Positions 1 to 7,911 of a stretch of 64,000 bases of DNA are shown here, one piece after another. The notes below the pieces were generated by a model. The model saw only the letters and a list, made by a program, of their open reading frames with translations, was not told the DNA's origin and ran no database searches. The translations under genes were made by a program, and so were the position numbers. This stretch comes from CBDBDZ01 sp965204215. GTDB lineage: Bacteria; Pseudomonadota; Gammaproteobacteria; Pseudomonadales; GM7GCV1. The stretch spans positions 682,001 to 746,000 of the forward strand of contig CBDBDZ010000013.1 of assembly GCA_965204215.1 (NCBI GenBank), in the 5' to 3' direction. How positions within the stretch are numbered: position 1 is the first letter of the stretch; every line of letters begins with the position of its first letter.

Positions 1-83
1 ACTTAATCGCTGTAAATAAAATTGAGTAGAATATTTTCCCAGTTTTAATATGGCTAACTTTGGAGTGTTATTTAAACGGCTCA

Positions 84-1031
84 TTACCTTCTGGTTAAAA
101 CATAATCAGAAAAATATTGTTTGCTATCGGTTAACTCACCTGTTATTTCAAAGGGTGTGGATTTTAGAATAGCTTGTAAGATAGCTTTGTTGTATTTTCT
201 TGATATTTCCGTACGGATGGTTTCGTCTTGTTCAAAGTGAAAGGACTGATTAAGCTCAGTAATCAATACCTGTTGTTCGCAAAGGCTTTGCAGATAACTT
301 TCGGCAATACCCGTTGTTTCGGAATATTTGGCAAGGTGCTTGAATTGCGTTAAATTAAAATTAGCACCTAACTCATGATTGATGCGGTGTAATAAATTTA
401 AATTAAACTGACTGGTAATTCCTTGAGAATCGCTGTATGCAGGTAGCACAATGGATTCAGCTTTTAATTGATCCAGACCAATCAAAAGTTGGTCACCGCT
501 GTGTAAATTTTCCCCTAATTGACTTAGAAACTGTGTGGCATTTTTATCATTCATATTACCTAAATTAGAGCCCAAATACAGCACGACTTTGGGAGTGGAA
601 GATTGCCTTAATTGTTTTAAACTGTTGAAGTAATCGTTGTGCCTTGTTTTGATAGATAAATCCGGCAATGACTTCAGAAGGTGTTGTTTTAAATGTTCTA
701 ATACATTGCTGGAAATATCGATTGGAATATAATCAAATTGATAACTCAGTTCTAATAAGCGGGTTAAAAGTGCTTGTGTTTTGGAACCATCACCAGCACC
801 GAGTTCAATTAATTCAAAATGCCTGCCAGCATCCAGAGATAATAAATTGATAATGACATCAGTTTGTTGGGTAAATATTTCCATTTCACAGCGTGTTAAA
901 TAATATTCGGGCAATGCCATAATTTGCATAAACAACTCATCACCAGTTTTATCATAGAAATATTTTGAAGATAGTTGCTTAGGGGACTGGCTTAAGCCGA
1001 AGGCGACATCCTGCATAAATTGTTGTTTCAT
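84..1031 (-). CDS. egtD: L-histidine N-alpha-methyltransferase EgtD
   Basis: SAM-dependent enzyme that trimethylates L-histidine to hercynine, the first step of ergothioneine synthesis in the cytoplasm. The 315-aa product has the family's usual length. Visible motifs are LPEYYLTRCE (residues 40-49), the SAM-binding ELGAGDGSKT (76-85), YLGSNLGNM (152-160) and the NLNLLHRIN stretch near 209-217 that belongs to the histidine-binding domain. The gene lies 30 bp downstream of egtB on the same strand, so the two are very likely co-transcribed with egtB first. No egtC or egtE is present, as is usual for short two-gene ergothioneine clusters. Family assignment is firm; activity is inferred. Confidence 0.93.
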   Translation of the reverse strand: MKQQFMQDVAFGLSQSPKQLSSKYFYDKTGDELFMQIMALPEYYLTRCEMEIFTQQTDVIINLLSLDAGRHFELIELGAGDGSKTQALLTRLLELSYQFDYIPIDISSNVLEHLKQHLLKSLPDLSIKTRHNDYFNSLKQLRQSSTPKVVLYLGSNLGNMNDKNATQFLSQLGENLHSGDQLLIGLDQLKAESIVLPAYSDSQGITSQFNLNLLHRINHELGANFNLTQFKHLAKYSETTGIAESYLQSLCEQQVLITELNQSFHFEQDETIRTEISRKYNKAILQAILKSTPFEITGELTDSKQYFSDYVLTRR

Positions 1032-1061
1032 GAAATGAGTATTGACTATTGATTGTTTGGG

Positions 1062-2219
1062 TTATTTGGCGAGGCGAATACCAAAAAATTGCCATTGAAG
1101 CTGGGGTTGGAAAAAATTACGATAAGTCTGTCTGCTATGGCCTTCAGGCGTGGCAGTTGAGGCGCCTCGCAATACCATTTGGTTAATCATAAACTTGCCA
1201 TTGTATTCGCCAACCGCACCTTCGCTGATGGTGAAGTTGGGGTAGGGGCTATAGGCTGAACTCGTCCATTCCCAACGCTTACCCCAATTCAGATTAGGTG
1301 ATGCTACTTCCCATTCAAATTCGGTAGGTAGGCGGCAATTGCACCAACTGGCAAAGGCATTAGCTTCATAATAAGATGTATGGCAAACCATAGCATCGGG
1401 GTCTACTGGTTGTAATCCTGCCAATGTATAGTAGTACCATTGGTTGTCAATATTATGCCAATATAGTGGATGTGTTATTTGATTTTCGGTTACCCAATTC
1501 CAACCATCATCCAGCCAGTATTGGCATTGTTGATATCCACCAGCTTCAATAAATTCAATATATTCAGCATTGGTGACCAGGCTTTTAGCGATTTGATAGT
1601 CATGTAAATACACTGTGTGAACGCCTAATTCATTGTCAAAACAAAAGTCATCACCACTGTAGCCTATGGAATAATTGCCGCATTCAACTGATAACCAACC
1701 TGATTCTGTATTATGGTCAGCGACCAAATAACTGTCGGGGTGGTAAACAGGATGGGTGGGATTTAACGCAAATGTGTATTTTAAATCTGTCAGTAGCAAT
1801 TCCTGATGCTGTTGTTCATGGTTCATTCCCAATATTACTAATTTTTGTATTTGATTGTTGCATTGGTTATTCAAAAGAGATTGCATATGCTGATCAACAT
1901 ACTTGCGATATTGGTAAATTTCATCGACAGTAGGTCTGGTCATAATACCGCGTTCACAGCGTAAACTGCGTTTACCCAGACTTTGATAGTAGCTGTTAAA
2001 TAAAAAGGCAAAGTCCGTATTAAACACCTGATAATCTGAAACAAAAGGCTTTAAAATCATTTGTTCAAAAAACCAGGTCACATGGGCTAAGTGCCATTTG
2101 GGCGGGCTGGTGTACTCAATGGGTTGTGGAATATAGTCTTCAATATGTAGTGGCGTACATATTTGTTCAGTGTAAGCGCGAATGTAGTGGTATTTTTCTA
2201 GCAGAGTAGCCATAGGCAA
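1062..2219 (-). CDS. egtB: Ergothioneine biosynthesis sulfoxide synthase EgtB
   Basis: Non-haem iron enzyme that joins hercynine to a thiol donor (cysteine or gamma-glutamylcysteine) with oxygen. The 385-aa protein has an N-terminal DinB-like domain with KWHLAHVTWFFE (41-52) and the iron-binding helix MNHEQQHQE (132-140; His134 and His138, with His46 as likely third ligand). A C-terminal formylglycine-generating-enzyme-like domain follows from about residue 170, ending in the typical LRGASTATPEG segment. It is the first gene of the egtB-egtD pair. The start is a double choice, Met1 or Met3. Upstream is a hairpin-rich intergenic region shared with the divergent gene at 2405. Which thiol donor is used cannot be read from the sequence by eye. 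Confidence 0.92.
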   Translation of the reverse strand: MPMATLLEKYHYIRAYTEQICTPLHIEDYIPQPIEYTSPPKWHLAHVTWFFEQMILKPFVSDYQVFNTDFAFLFNSYYQSLGKRSLRCERGIMTRPTVDEIYQYRKYVDQHMQSLLNNQCNNQIQKLVILGMNHEQQHQELLLTDLKYTFALNPTHPVYHPDSYLVADHNTESGWLSVECGNYSIGYSGDDFCFDNELGVHTVYLHDYQIAKSLVTNAEYIEFIEAGGYQQCQYWLDDGWNWVTENQITHPLYWHNIDNQWYYYTLAGLQPVDPDAMVCHTSYYEANAFASWCNCRLPTEFEWEVASPNLNWGKRWEWTSSAYSPYPNFTISEGAVGEYNGKFMINQMVLRGASTATPEGHSRQTYRNFFQPQLQWQFFGIRLAK

Positions 2220-2245
2220 TTATTAAAACATACTTAAGGTTATCT

Positions 2246-2273
2246 CTATTAATTCGCTCCTGCGAATTAATAG
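2246..2273. promoter_or_regulatory. Perfect 12-bp inverted repeat in the egtB upstream region
   Basis: CTATTAATTCGC and its exact complement are separated by a 4-nt loop, 27 bp upstream of the egtB start codon. Further weaker hairpins follow: an AAAATAAAAA/TTTTTATTTT pair near 2280-2306, a CAAAATC/GATTTTG pair near 2312-2340, and GGAA(A)CCTC/GAGGTTCC near 2360-2385. This 185-bp divergent intergenic region between egtB and the gene at 2405 must hold both promoters. The repeat could be an operator, an mRNA hairpin or a small repetitive palindrome; nothing here decides which. Confidence 0.5.
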
Positions 2274-2404
2274 ATTTGAAAATAAAAAATGCGATTTTTA
2301 TTTTGTCGCAAAATCAACTGTTTACAACAGCCGATTTTGGCAGTATATCCTATACCGTTCGGAAACCTCAATAAATAGAGGTTCCTTTAAGTTACAATAA
2401 CCTA

Positions 2405-2824
2405 ATGTCTGAGACACTTATCATCATCATTGTGATGCTGGCGGTAATCGGCAGTATCATGATATTAAAGCCATCACCGTTACAGCGAAAACAAAACCAA
2501 TTTCGCGCTAAGGCTATTGCAGCAAATGTTAGTGTCAAATATGTAAAACCTGAGCACCCTATTGCCAATGGCAAGGCGAATATTTTGGCATATAGCAAAA
2601 TCACTCAGAAAAAAAGCGAGAACCCATTGGTATATAAGCGTAAGAGTGACTCATTTACACTACCTGAATCAGCTAGCGATGTATTACATAAAATGTTCAA
2701 TCAATTACCTGATACTGTTACTACAGTTGAAAGAACCTCAAATAGTTGGGTCGTTTATTGGGATGAAACAGGAACTTTGGATGATTTGAATGAGATTATT
2801 CAGGTACTGAGACTTTTGCAATAA
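2405..2824 (+). CDS. Small membrane-anchored protein of unknown function
   Basis: A 139-aa protein with one N-terminal membrane segment (about residues 4-20), followed by a basic stretch and a soluble C-terminal half. The opening resembles small gammaproteobacterial inner-membrane proteins of unassigned function; I do not recognise a named domain. The region immediately before the start carries a small hairpin (CCTC...GAGG) similar to one before the gene at 15373. The stop codon TAA at 2822-2824 lies inside the 5-bp target duplication AATAA of the miniature element that begins at 2825. The last residues (LRLLQ) are encoded by an 18-mer that recurs at about 26813, so the C-terminus may have been altered by repeat insertion. 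Confidence 0.7.
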   Translation: MSETLIIIIVMLAVIGSIMILKPSPLQRKQNQFRAKAIAANVSVKYVKPEHPIANGKANILAYSKITQKKSENPLVYKRKSDSFTLPESASDVLHKMFNQLPDTVTTVERTSNSWVVYWDETGTLDDLNEIIQVLRLLQ

Positions 2825-3143
2825 GAGAGCTTTGTATAATGTCACGAGCGATGTCAAGACAAGGCAAATTTGAACCCAAATTATGCATTAGAAATCTATT
2901 ACACACAATAATGACTTCAAAAACAGGCGCTTGCTCGAAAAATAATACTCACCATAGGGTGGCTATGCCTGCGTTTATTGTTCTTGCGCGAGCACCTGTT
3001 TTCATTGCCATTTTTGTGTTCATTACGAAGTCTAATGCATAATCTGGGTTGAACGAAAAAGCGGAGTTTACTGGCAGTAAATGAGCTTTTTGAGTGAAAA
3101 TTCGACGCTGTATTGACGAGCGCAGTAATTATGCAAAACTCTC
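2825..3143. mobile_element. Miniature inverted-repeat element, family B, interrupted by a family A element
   Basis: The ends are inverted copies: GAGAGCTTTGTATAATG at the left, and GAGAGTTTTGCATAATTAC when the right end is read inward. The element is flanked by the direct repeat AATAA (2820-2824 and 3144-3148). An uninterrupted relative of 137 bp lies at 24404-24540. Subtracting the 174-bp insert and its 5-bp duplication leaves 140 bp here. It separates two convergent genes. The stop codon of the left gene is in the target duplication, and the stop codon of the thiolase gene (3129-3131) is in the right terminal repeat. No transposase is encoded, so it would have to be mobilised in trans. Confidence 0.85.
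2875..3048. mobile_element. 174-bp miniature inverted-repeat element, family A, nested
   Basis: Runs from CCCAAATTATGCATTAG to its near-complement CTAATGCATAATCTGGG, flanked by the direct repeat TTGAA (2870-2874 and 3049-3053). It sits inside the family B element; the intact site TTTGAACG can be seen in the copy at 24404. Its interior carries a second inverted pair (GCTTGCTCGAAAAATAA and TTCTTGCGCGAGC), so the whole element could fold as a long hairpin. Complete sister copies at 28600-28773 and 40613-40786 have exactly the same length and lie in the opposite orientation. Confidence 0.9.
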
Positions 3144-4673
3144 AATAATAATATTTTCGTTTTGTTTATGGGTAACAGTCAGGCTTTTTCCAAGTAACTC
3201 ATCAGCGTTTGATAATGCTGTCATGGTAGTGTCATCGTCTGGAGCAACTTTTGCCATAACACGACCCTCGTTATTGTCAGCTACTATATAAAGGTGATCG
3301 ACCTTATTTCGAGCATGACGAATACCATAGGCTGTCACAGTAGCGGTGCAATCCTGCTTTAACAATTTTGGAGAGGGTTGAGCTTCAATTTGTTGTGCCA
3401 GAGAATCAACCTCAAAGGGTTGCCATGATGTTGGTGCTTGACAGGAATAAACGCCAGCGGCCTCCTTGCTCATAAAACCACCATTGGCTACTACTAAACC
3501 ATAATCATTCGGTTTGCTTCTAAGTTGTTCAACCATGCTGGCAATGGCATGAGTGGAATAGTTATTGCCTGCCCCTCCGAAAAACGGCAATCCTCCAGTT
3601 ACGGTTAAATTGGTTTCGGTTGGGTTCAATCCCAGTATTTCTGCAGCGAGCATCACGACAATAGGAAAGCAACTATAAATATCAAGCGTTGTTAACTGCT
3701 TTACCGAAATGCCTGAATGTTTTAGTGCGGAGTTTATTGCCAATTCCAATGCAAGAGATTTGGAAATATCTGGGCGTTCAGAAACCATCTTGTCTTTGAG
3801 TTCTGAATGACCGTGTAAATATACCCATTTGTGTTCTGGAATGCCAAGCTCGCGAGCGGTATTGGTTGTGGTCATCAATAGGGCAGCACCTTGATTGACT
3901 GCATCTTGAGCGACATGCCATTTAAGGTATGGATCACACACAGGGTAATTTTCTGCGCTTGGTGTTGCTAAAAACTCTGCGCTTCTGGCTTGCGGAAACT
4001 GTGCATAAGGATTGGTCGCAGCAGTACTGGAAAAACGCGCAAAAATAGTTGATATTAATTGACAATATTCATTCTGGGACATACCTAACCTGCCTCGTAG
4101 AGCCTGTTCCATTAAAGCGTAAGTTTGCGGCGGCATTCCCATACCATTAATAATTTCATATTCGCTGATAAAATCAGTTTGTGCACCTCGGTCTGTGTAA
4201 TACGCTTCTGTTACAGGGGTCGACGCTTTATCTTCCCAGTTTAACTGGTGTTGGTTTTTTAAGGCAAGTTTCAAGGCCTGGGTAGCTTCTGACCCTGCAA
4301 TTAGACCCATCTTGTATTGCCCGGAATGCAGCGCAGCTGACAGTTCATTCACCAGTGACTGCGGTTGCTCGCCTCCAGCAGTGGAATAGATAGCAGAATA
4401 TTTCGAAATCCCTAATTGCTCAGCCAGTAACTGTGGGTAATTTTCAACACGCCCAAAAGGGTAAAAGGCCATGGGTAAAGAGTCAGCAAAAAGTCTGACT
4501 ACTCCCACCCAATCTATATGTTGAACAAGGGTGGTAGAGGATGCATCAACAAGAGCATTATTTGCAGCTTGGCACAACAATGCTTGAGGGCTAGGTGCAG
4601 CAATCGGGTCTTTACCATCCCATTTGTCAACACATTGACCTGTTCCAATAATAATCGGCAAATTGTTTATCAC
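3129..4673 (-). CDS. Thiolase-like acetyl-CoA acetyltransferase family protein
   Basis: A 514-aa protein of the thiolase superfamily, SCP2-thiolase-like/TLP group, with an extra C-terminal beta-rich domain after about residue 415. The glycine-rich C-terminal thiolase motif GGLPFFGGAGNNYSTHA is near residues 357-373. At the usual nucleophilic-cysteine position the sequence reads TAGGEQPQ (98-105), so the classical N-terminal cysteine is missing, which is normal for this subgroup and makes an ordinary thiolysis reaction uncertain. A role in acyl-CoA metabolism is likely. The last four residues ESFA and the TAA stop come from the terminal repeat of the miniature element at 2825-3143. Without the insertion the frame would continue as AKVSVPE and stop inside the 3' end of the convergent gene. 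Confidence 0.85.
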   Translation of the reverse strand: MINNLPIIIGTGQCVDKWDGKDPIAAPSPQALLCQAANNALVDASSTTLVQHIDWVGVVRLFADSLPMAFYPFGRVENYPQLLAEQLGISKYSAIYSTAGGEQPQSLVNELSAALHSGQYKMGLIAGSEATQALKLALKNQHQLNWEDKASTPVTEAYYTDRGAQTDFISEYEIINGMGMPPQTYALMEQALRGRLGMSQNEYCQLISTIFARFSSTAATNPYAQFPQARSAEFLATPSAENYPVCDPYLKWHVAQDAVNQGAALLMTTTNTARELGIPEHKWVYLHGHSELKDKMVSERPDISKSLALELAINSALKHSGISVKQLTTLDIYSCFPIVVMLAAEILGLNPTETNLTVTGGLPFFGGAGNNYSTHAIASMVEQLRSKPNDYGLVVANGGFMSKEAAGVYSCQAPTSWQPFEVDSLAQQIEAQPSPKLLKQDCTATVTAYGIRHARNKVDHLYIVADNNEGRVMAKVAPDDDTTMTALSNADELLGKSLTVTHKQNENIIIESFA

Positions 4674-4703
4674 TTTGGTTTTCGCTGTAAAAAGTTCAGT
4701 ATA

Positions 4704-4722
4704 ACAACCCTAAGGTTGTTTT
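4704..4722 (+). terminator. Small hairpin followed by T-run
   Basis: ACAACC-CTAA-GGTTGT followed by TTTTAAAA. It lies just upstream of the thiolase-like gene and reads as a short Rho-independent terminator on the plus strand. No plus-strand gene ends here, so it may be a leftover or belong to a lost transcript. Confidence 0.3.
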
Positions 4723-4755
4723 AAAACTTGAAGAGGCTTCTTTAAATTTATTTTG

Positions 4756-4786
4756 CTTTGTCTCATAGGTATTGAACTTGTGCATT
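4756..4786. repeat. Copy 1 of an about 28-bp dispersed motif
   Basis: Reads TTTGTCTCATAGGTATTGAA and then CTTGTGCATT. Two better-conserved copies with core CATGTACTGAACCTGCACA-like sequence lie at 5578-5604 and 5612-5640, in the same orientation. The three copies bracket the broken metallo-beta-lactamase-fold gene. They could be ends of a lost IS or protein-binding sites; the sequence alone does not decide. Confidence 0.45.
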
Positions 4787-4848
4787 GGATTGTAATCGTA
4801 TTTTTTTCATAGTAACATCGGTTTTTTCTATTAAGACAATTACAAGTT

Positions 4849-5398
4849 ATGGCAGCTACAGAATAATCAATATCCGCCAGCATATCCTCATGATGAAATA
4901 AAGAGTATATACCCGGATGTTTATCTGCTACACGGAAGTATAAAGATGGGACCAGGAATGCGAATGAATCGAAACATGATTATTCTGAAAAACGACAATG
5001 AATTGACTTTAATAAATCCAGTTCGAATGAACGATACAGGTCTTTCAGGTTTGGAAAAACCTGGCAATGTTAAATATATATTAAGGTTAGGAGATTTTCA
5101 TGGACTCGATGACGCTTTTTATCTCAATCGTTATAAATGTGAATTTTGGGCGCAAGAGGGTCAAGATACATATAAAACACCAAAACCTGCTAAACAAATA
5201 TCTGCAATTACAAAAAGCTCATACCCTGATTCAGAATTTTTTATTTTCGAGTCCGCAAAATATCCAGAAGCCGCTTTGCTGCTTAAGAAACATAAATTAT
5301 TGATTACTACTGACAGTGTGCAGTATCACGCTGACTGGAGTTATTTTACTTGGTTTACCAAATTTGTATTTAAGCTTTTAACCCAAATTATGCATTAG
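4849..5398 (+). pseudogene. Broken metallo-beta-lactamase-fold hydrolase gene
   Basis: The readable part from Met at 4946 encodes 150 aa. The same frame is open upstream to 4835 and clearly continues the protein (PDVYLLHGSIKMGPGM) but has no usable start codon. The ATG at 4849 fits only if one base is removed near 4861, so a 5' frameshift is likely. The sequence resembles a family of uncharacterised MBL-fold proteins (LRLGDFHGLDDAFYLNRY, ALLLKKHKLLITTDSVQ, HADWSYFTWF). The family normally continues well past this point. Here the frame runs into a truncated family A miniature element at 5382, which supplies the final TQIMH and the stop. Lost at both ends and probably non-functional. Confidence 0.75.
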
Positions 5399-5514
5399 CA
5401 ATCTATTACACACAATAATGACTTCAAAAACAGGCGCTTGCTCGAAAAATAATACTCACCATAGGGTGGCTATGCCTGCGTTTATTGTTCTTGCGCGAGC
5501 ACCTGTTTTCATTG
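5382..5514. mobile_element. Truncated family A miniature element (133 bp)
   Basis: Differs at only one position from the first 133 bp of the copy at 2875-3048, so it is a recent relative, then breaks off at CATTG. The left flank is TTTAA (5377-5381), matching the TTNAA target of the family; the right end and second target copy are gone. It ends the reading frame of the MBL-fold gene. Confidence 0.85.
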
Positions 5515-5714
5515 TGCTGGTATAGTTTAGATACGCCGTATTTAGAACTTGCAGGGGTTTTTTGATTTTTATTCTTTTTGTTTCACATGTACTGAACCTG
5601 CACATTTATGCTTTGTCTCATATGTACTGAAGCTGCACAAAGGGTTGAAATTTCTACACAATCCCTATACACTTTAATACACTTTTTACCTTTAATTAAT
5701 TAATAGATTTCCTC
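5515..5714 (+). other. katG upstream intergenic region
   Basis: Together with the element before it this is a 316-bp stretch without a gene. It holds the two good copies of the dispersed motif (5578-5604 and 5612-5640; shared core TGTACTGAA-C/G-CTGCACA). A promoter for katG is expected here but I cannot single out a convincing -35/-10 pair, and I see no clear OxyR site. The katG start lacks an obvious Shine-Dalgarno sequence. Confidence 0.4.
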
Positions 5715-7835
5715 ATGACTGATAGCAAATGCCCATTTCACGGTTCGTCGACCAAGATGGACTTCGGTACACAAAACAAAGATTGGTGGCCGAATCAATT
5801 AAACTTAGATATTCTACGTCAGCACGACTCAAAAAGTAGCCCGTTGCCAGAGTTGGACTATAAAGAAGAGGTCAGGAAATTGGATCTGGGGGCTGTAAAA
5901 GCAGATATGAAAGCTATGATGAAGGATAGCAAGGATTGGTGGCCTGCTGATTATGGGCATTATGGACCTCTCTTCATTCGTATGACTTGGCACGCTGCAG
6001 GTACCTACCGTACTGGCGATGGGCGTGGTGGTGCTGCTACTGGTGCGCAGCGTTTTGCCCCACTAAACTCCTGGCCAGATAATGGAAATCTCGATAAGGC
6101 CAGACGCTTATTGTGGCCAATAAAAGAGAAATATGGAAACAAGTTATCATGGGCTGATTTGCTCATTTTGGCAGGCAACGTAGCCATTGAAGATATGGGT
6201 GGGCCTAACCATGGTACTGCACTGGGTCGCGAAGATATTTGGCATCCAGAGAAAGATATTTACTGGGGTGCGGAAGATGAGTGGTTGGGAGATAACCGCT
6301 ATGGCGATACGCGCCAGTCACTGGAGAACCCTCTTGCCGCAGTTCAGATGGGTCTCATCTACGTGAATCCAGAAGGTCCAAATGCAAATCCTGATCCTGC
6401 ACTTTCTGCACAGGATGTTCGTGAAACCTTCAAGCGTATGGCCATGAACGACGAAGAAACCGTTGCCTTGACTGCTGGAGGTCACACCTTCGGTAAAGCT
6501 CACGGCGCCGGTGATGCTGGTTTAGTAGGAGCAGAGCCAGAAGGTTCACCGATCGAAGCCATGGGATTCGGTTGGGCCAGCACCTACAAATCAGGTAAAG
6601 GTGTAGATACCATCACCAGTGGGCTCGAAGGTCCCTGGACGACAAATCCTTCACAATGGGATGAGGGATACTTTGATCTGCTCTTCAAATACGAGTGGGA
6701 ATGTAAGAAGAGTCCAGCAGGTGCTTGGCAATGGCATCCTATCAACTGCGCGGAAGAGGATATGGTTCCTCAAGTTGATGGCAGTGACGAGAAAGTACTG
6801 CCAATGATGACTACCGCAGATATGTCTTTGAAAGTAGATCCGGAATTTCGCAAAATTTGTGAGCGTTTCAGAGCAAACCCAGAGGAGTTTGGTGAAGCCT
6901 TTGCGCGTGCCTGGTTCAAGCTGTTGCACCGAGATATGGGACCAAAAAGCAACTACATAGTGGGTGATTATAAGGATGTTGAATACACCTGGCAAGACCC
7001 AACCCCAGTGGGAAGAACACTTACTGGTGGTGAGGAAGATACCGTACGCAATGCCTTGAAGAACTCTGGTTTATCCATAACTGAGATGGTGGAAACTGCT
7101 TGGGCTAGTGCCAGCACCTTCAGAGGCTCTGATAATAGAGGTGGTGCAAATGGTGCACGCATCCGTTTGGCTCCTCAAAAAGATTGGGAAGTGAACCGTC
7201 CGGCACAACTTCAAAAAGTATTGGCTGTCTACGAAGAGATTGCTGCAAGCCACAACACCAGTGTAGCAGATGTTATAGTTCTTGGTGGTGCCGTAGCGAT
7301 TGAAATGGCTAGTGGAACCACGGTAACTGCCACTACAGGTAGAGGTGATGCGACACAAGAGCAAACAGATGTAGAGTCTTTTGAGTTACTCAAGCCCAAA
7401 GCATGTGGATTTAGAAACTACTGCGAAAAAGAATTTGCAGTTAGCCCTGAAGAAATCATGTTGGACAAGGCGCAGTTGTTGAATTTGACCCCTGTCGAAA
7501 TGACTGTGCTAGTCGGCGGTATGCGCGCCTTGGGTGTATCCTACACCGGAAATGGCGTGTGGACAGATGGATCACTGAGCAACCGTTGGTTCAAAACATT
7601 GTTGTCAATGGAGGTATCATGGCATACGACTGGCTACAATAGCTATGATGCTCGTAATAGAGCGACTGGCACTAAAGAATATACTGCTTCGCGCACGGAC
7701 CTGGTGTTCGGGTCGAACTCAGAATTACGAGCGATCGCAGAGGTTTACGCCCAAGACGATAATAACGATAAGTTCGTACAAGATTTCATCAATGCCTGGA
7801 ACAAGGTTATGGATGCAGATCGATTCGATCTTTAG
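5715..7835 (+). CDS. katG: Catalase-peroxidase KatG
   Basis: Bifunctional haem enzyme that removes hydrogen peroxide. The 706-aa product is near the usual 720-740. Distal haem residues Arg89, Trp92 and His93 (FIRMTWHAAGTYR), Tyr216 (GLIYVNPEG) and Met283 (AMGFGW) give the Met-Tyr-Trp crosslink set that catalase activity needs. The proximal haem histidine is His257 in GGHTFGKAHG. The duplicated C-terminal peroxidase-like half is complete. There is no signal peptide, so it is cytoplasmic. A strong hairpin terminator follows. Together with egtBD nearby it suggests investment in oxidative-stress defence. Regulation by OxyR is common for katG but is not demonstrated here. Confidence 0.97.
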   Translation: MTDSKCPFHGSSTKMDFGTQNKDWWPNQLNLDILRQHDSKSSPLPELDYKEEVRKLDLGAVKADMKAMMKDSKDWWPADYGHYGPLFIRMTWHAAGTYRTGDGRGGAATGAQRFAPLNSWPDNGNLDKARRLLWPIKEKYGNKLSWADLLILAGNVAIEDMGGPNHGTALGREDIWHPEKDIYWGAEDEWLGDNRYGDTRQSLENPLAAVQMGLIYVNPEGPNANPDPALSAQDVRETFKRMAMNDEETVALTAGGHTFGKAHGAGDAGLVGAEPEGSPIEAMGFGWASTYKSGKGVDTITSGLEGPWTTNPSQWDEGYFDLLFKYEWECKKSPAGAWQWHPINCAEEDMVPQVDGSDEKVLPMMTTADMSLKVDPEFRKICERFRANPEEFGEAFARAWFKLLHRDMGPKSNYIVGDYKDVEYTWQDPTPVGRTLTGGEEDTVRNALKNSGLSITEMVETAWASASTFRGSDNRGGANGARIRLAPQKDWEVNRPAQLQKVLAVYEEIAASHNTSVADVIVLGGAVAIEMASGTTVTATTGRGDATQEQTDVESFELLKPKACGFRNYCEKEFAVSPEEIMLDKAQLLNLTPVEMTVLVGGMRALGVSYTGNGVWTDGSLSNRWFKTLLSMEVSWHTTGYNSYDARNRATGTKEYTASRTDLVFGSNSELRAIAEVYAQDDNNDKFVQDFINAWNKVMDADRFDL

Positions 7836-7847
7836 TAACAAGAGAAA

Positions 7848-7882
7848 GGGTCTGCTTACGGTAAAAGTAGACCCCATTTTTC
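7848..7882 (+). terminator. Rho-independent terminator after katG
   Basis: GGGTCTGCTT pairs with AAGTAGACCC (one G-T wobble) around a short loop and is followed by CATTTTT. It begins 13 bp after the katG stop codon and makes katG monocistronic. Confidence 0.8.
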
Positions 7883-7911
7883 GAGCATATATCTAAGGTC
7901 TATTCTGCTAA

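Noticed and set aside
2839..3042. Plus-strand open frame of 67 codons after the 139-aa gene
   Set aside because: It lies entirely inside the two nested miniature elements and reads across an insertion junction.
2825..3143. Assigning family B to IS5 because its ends resemble GAGNCTTTTGCA-type termini
   Set aside because: The observed 5-bp duplications do not match the shorter duplications usual for that IS group; parentage left open.
6005..7364. Several minus-strand frames opposite katG
   Set aside because: Shadows of a conserved coding sequence; no domain seen.
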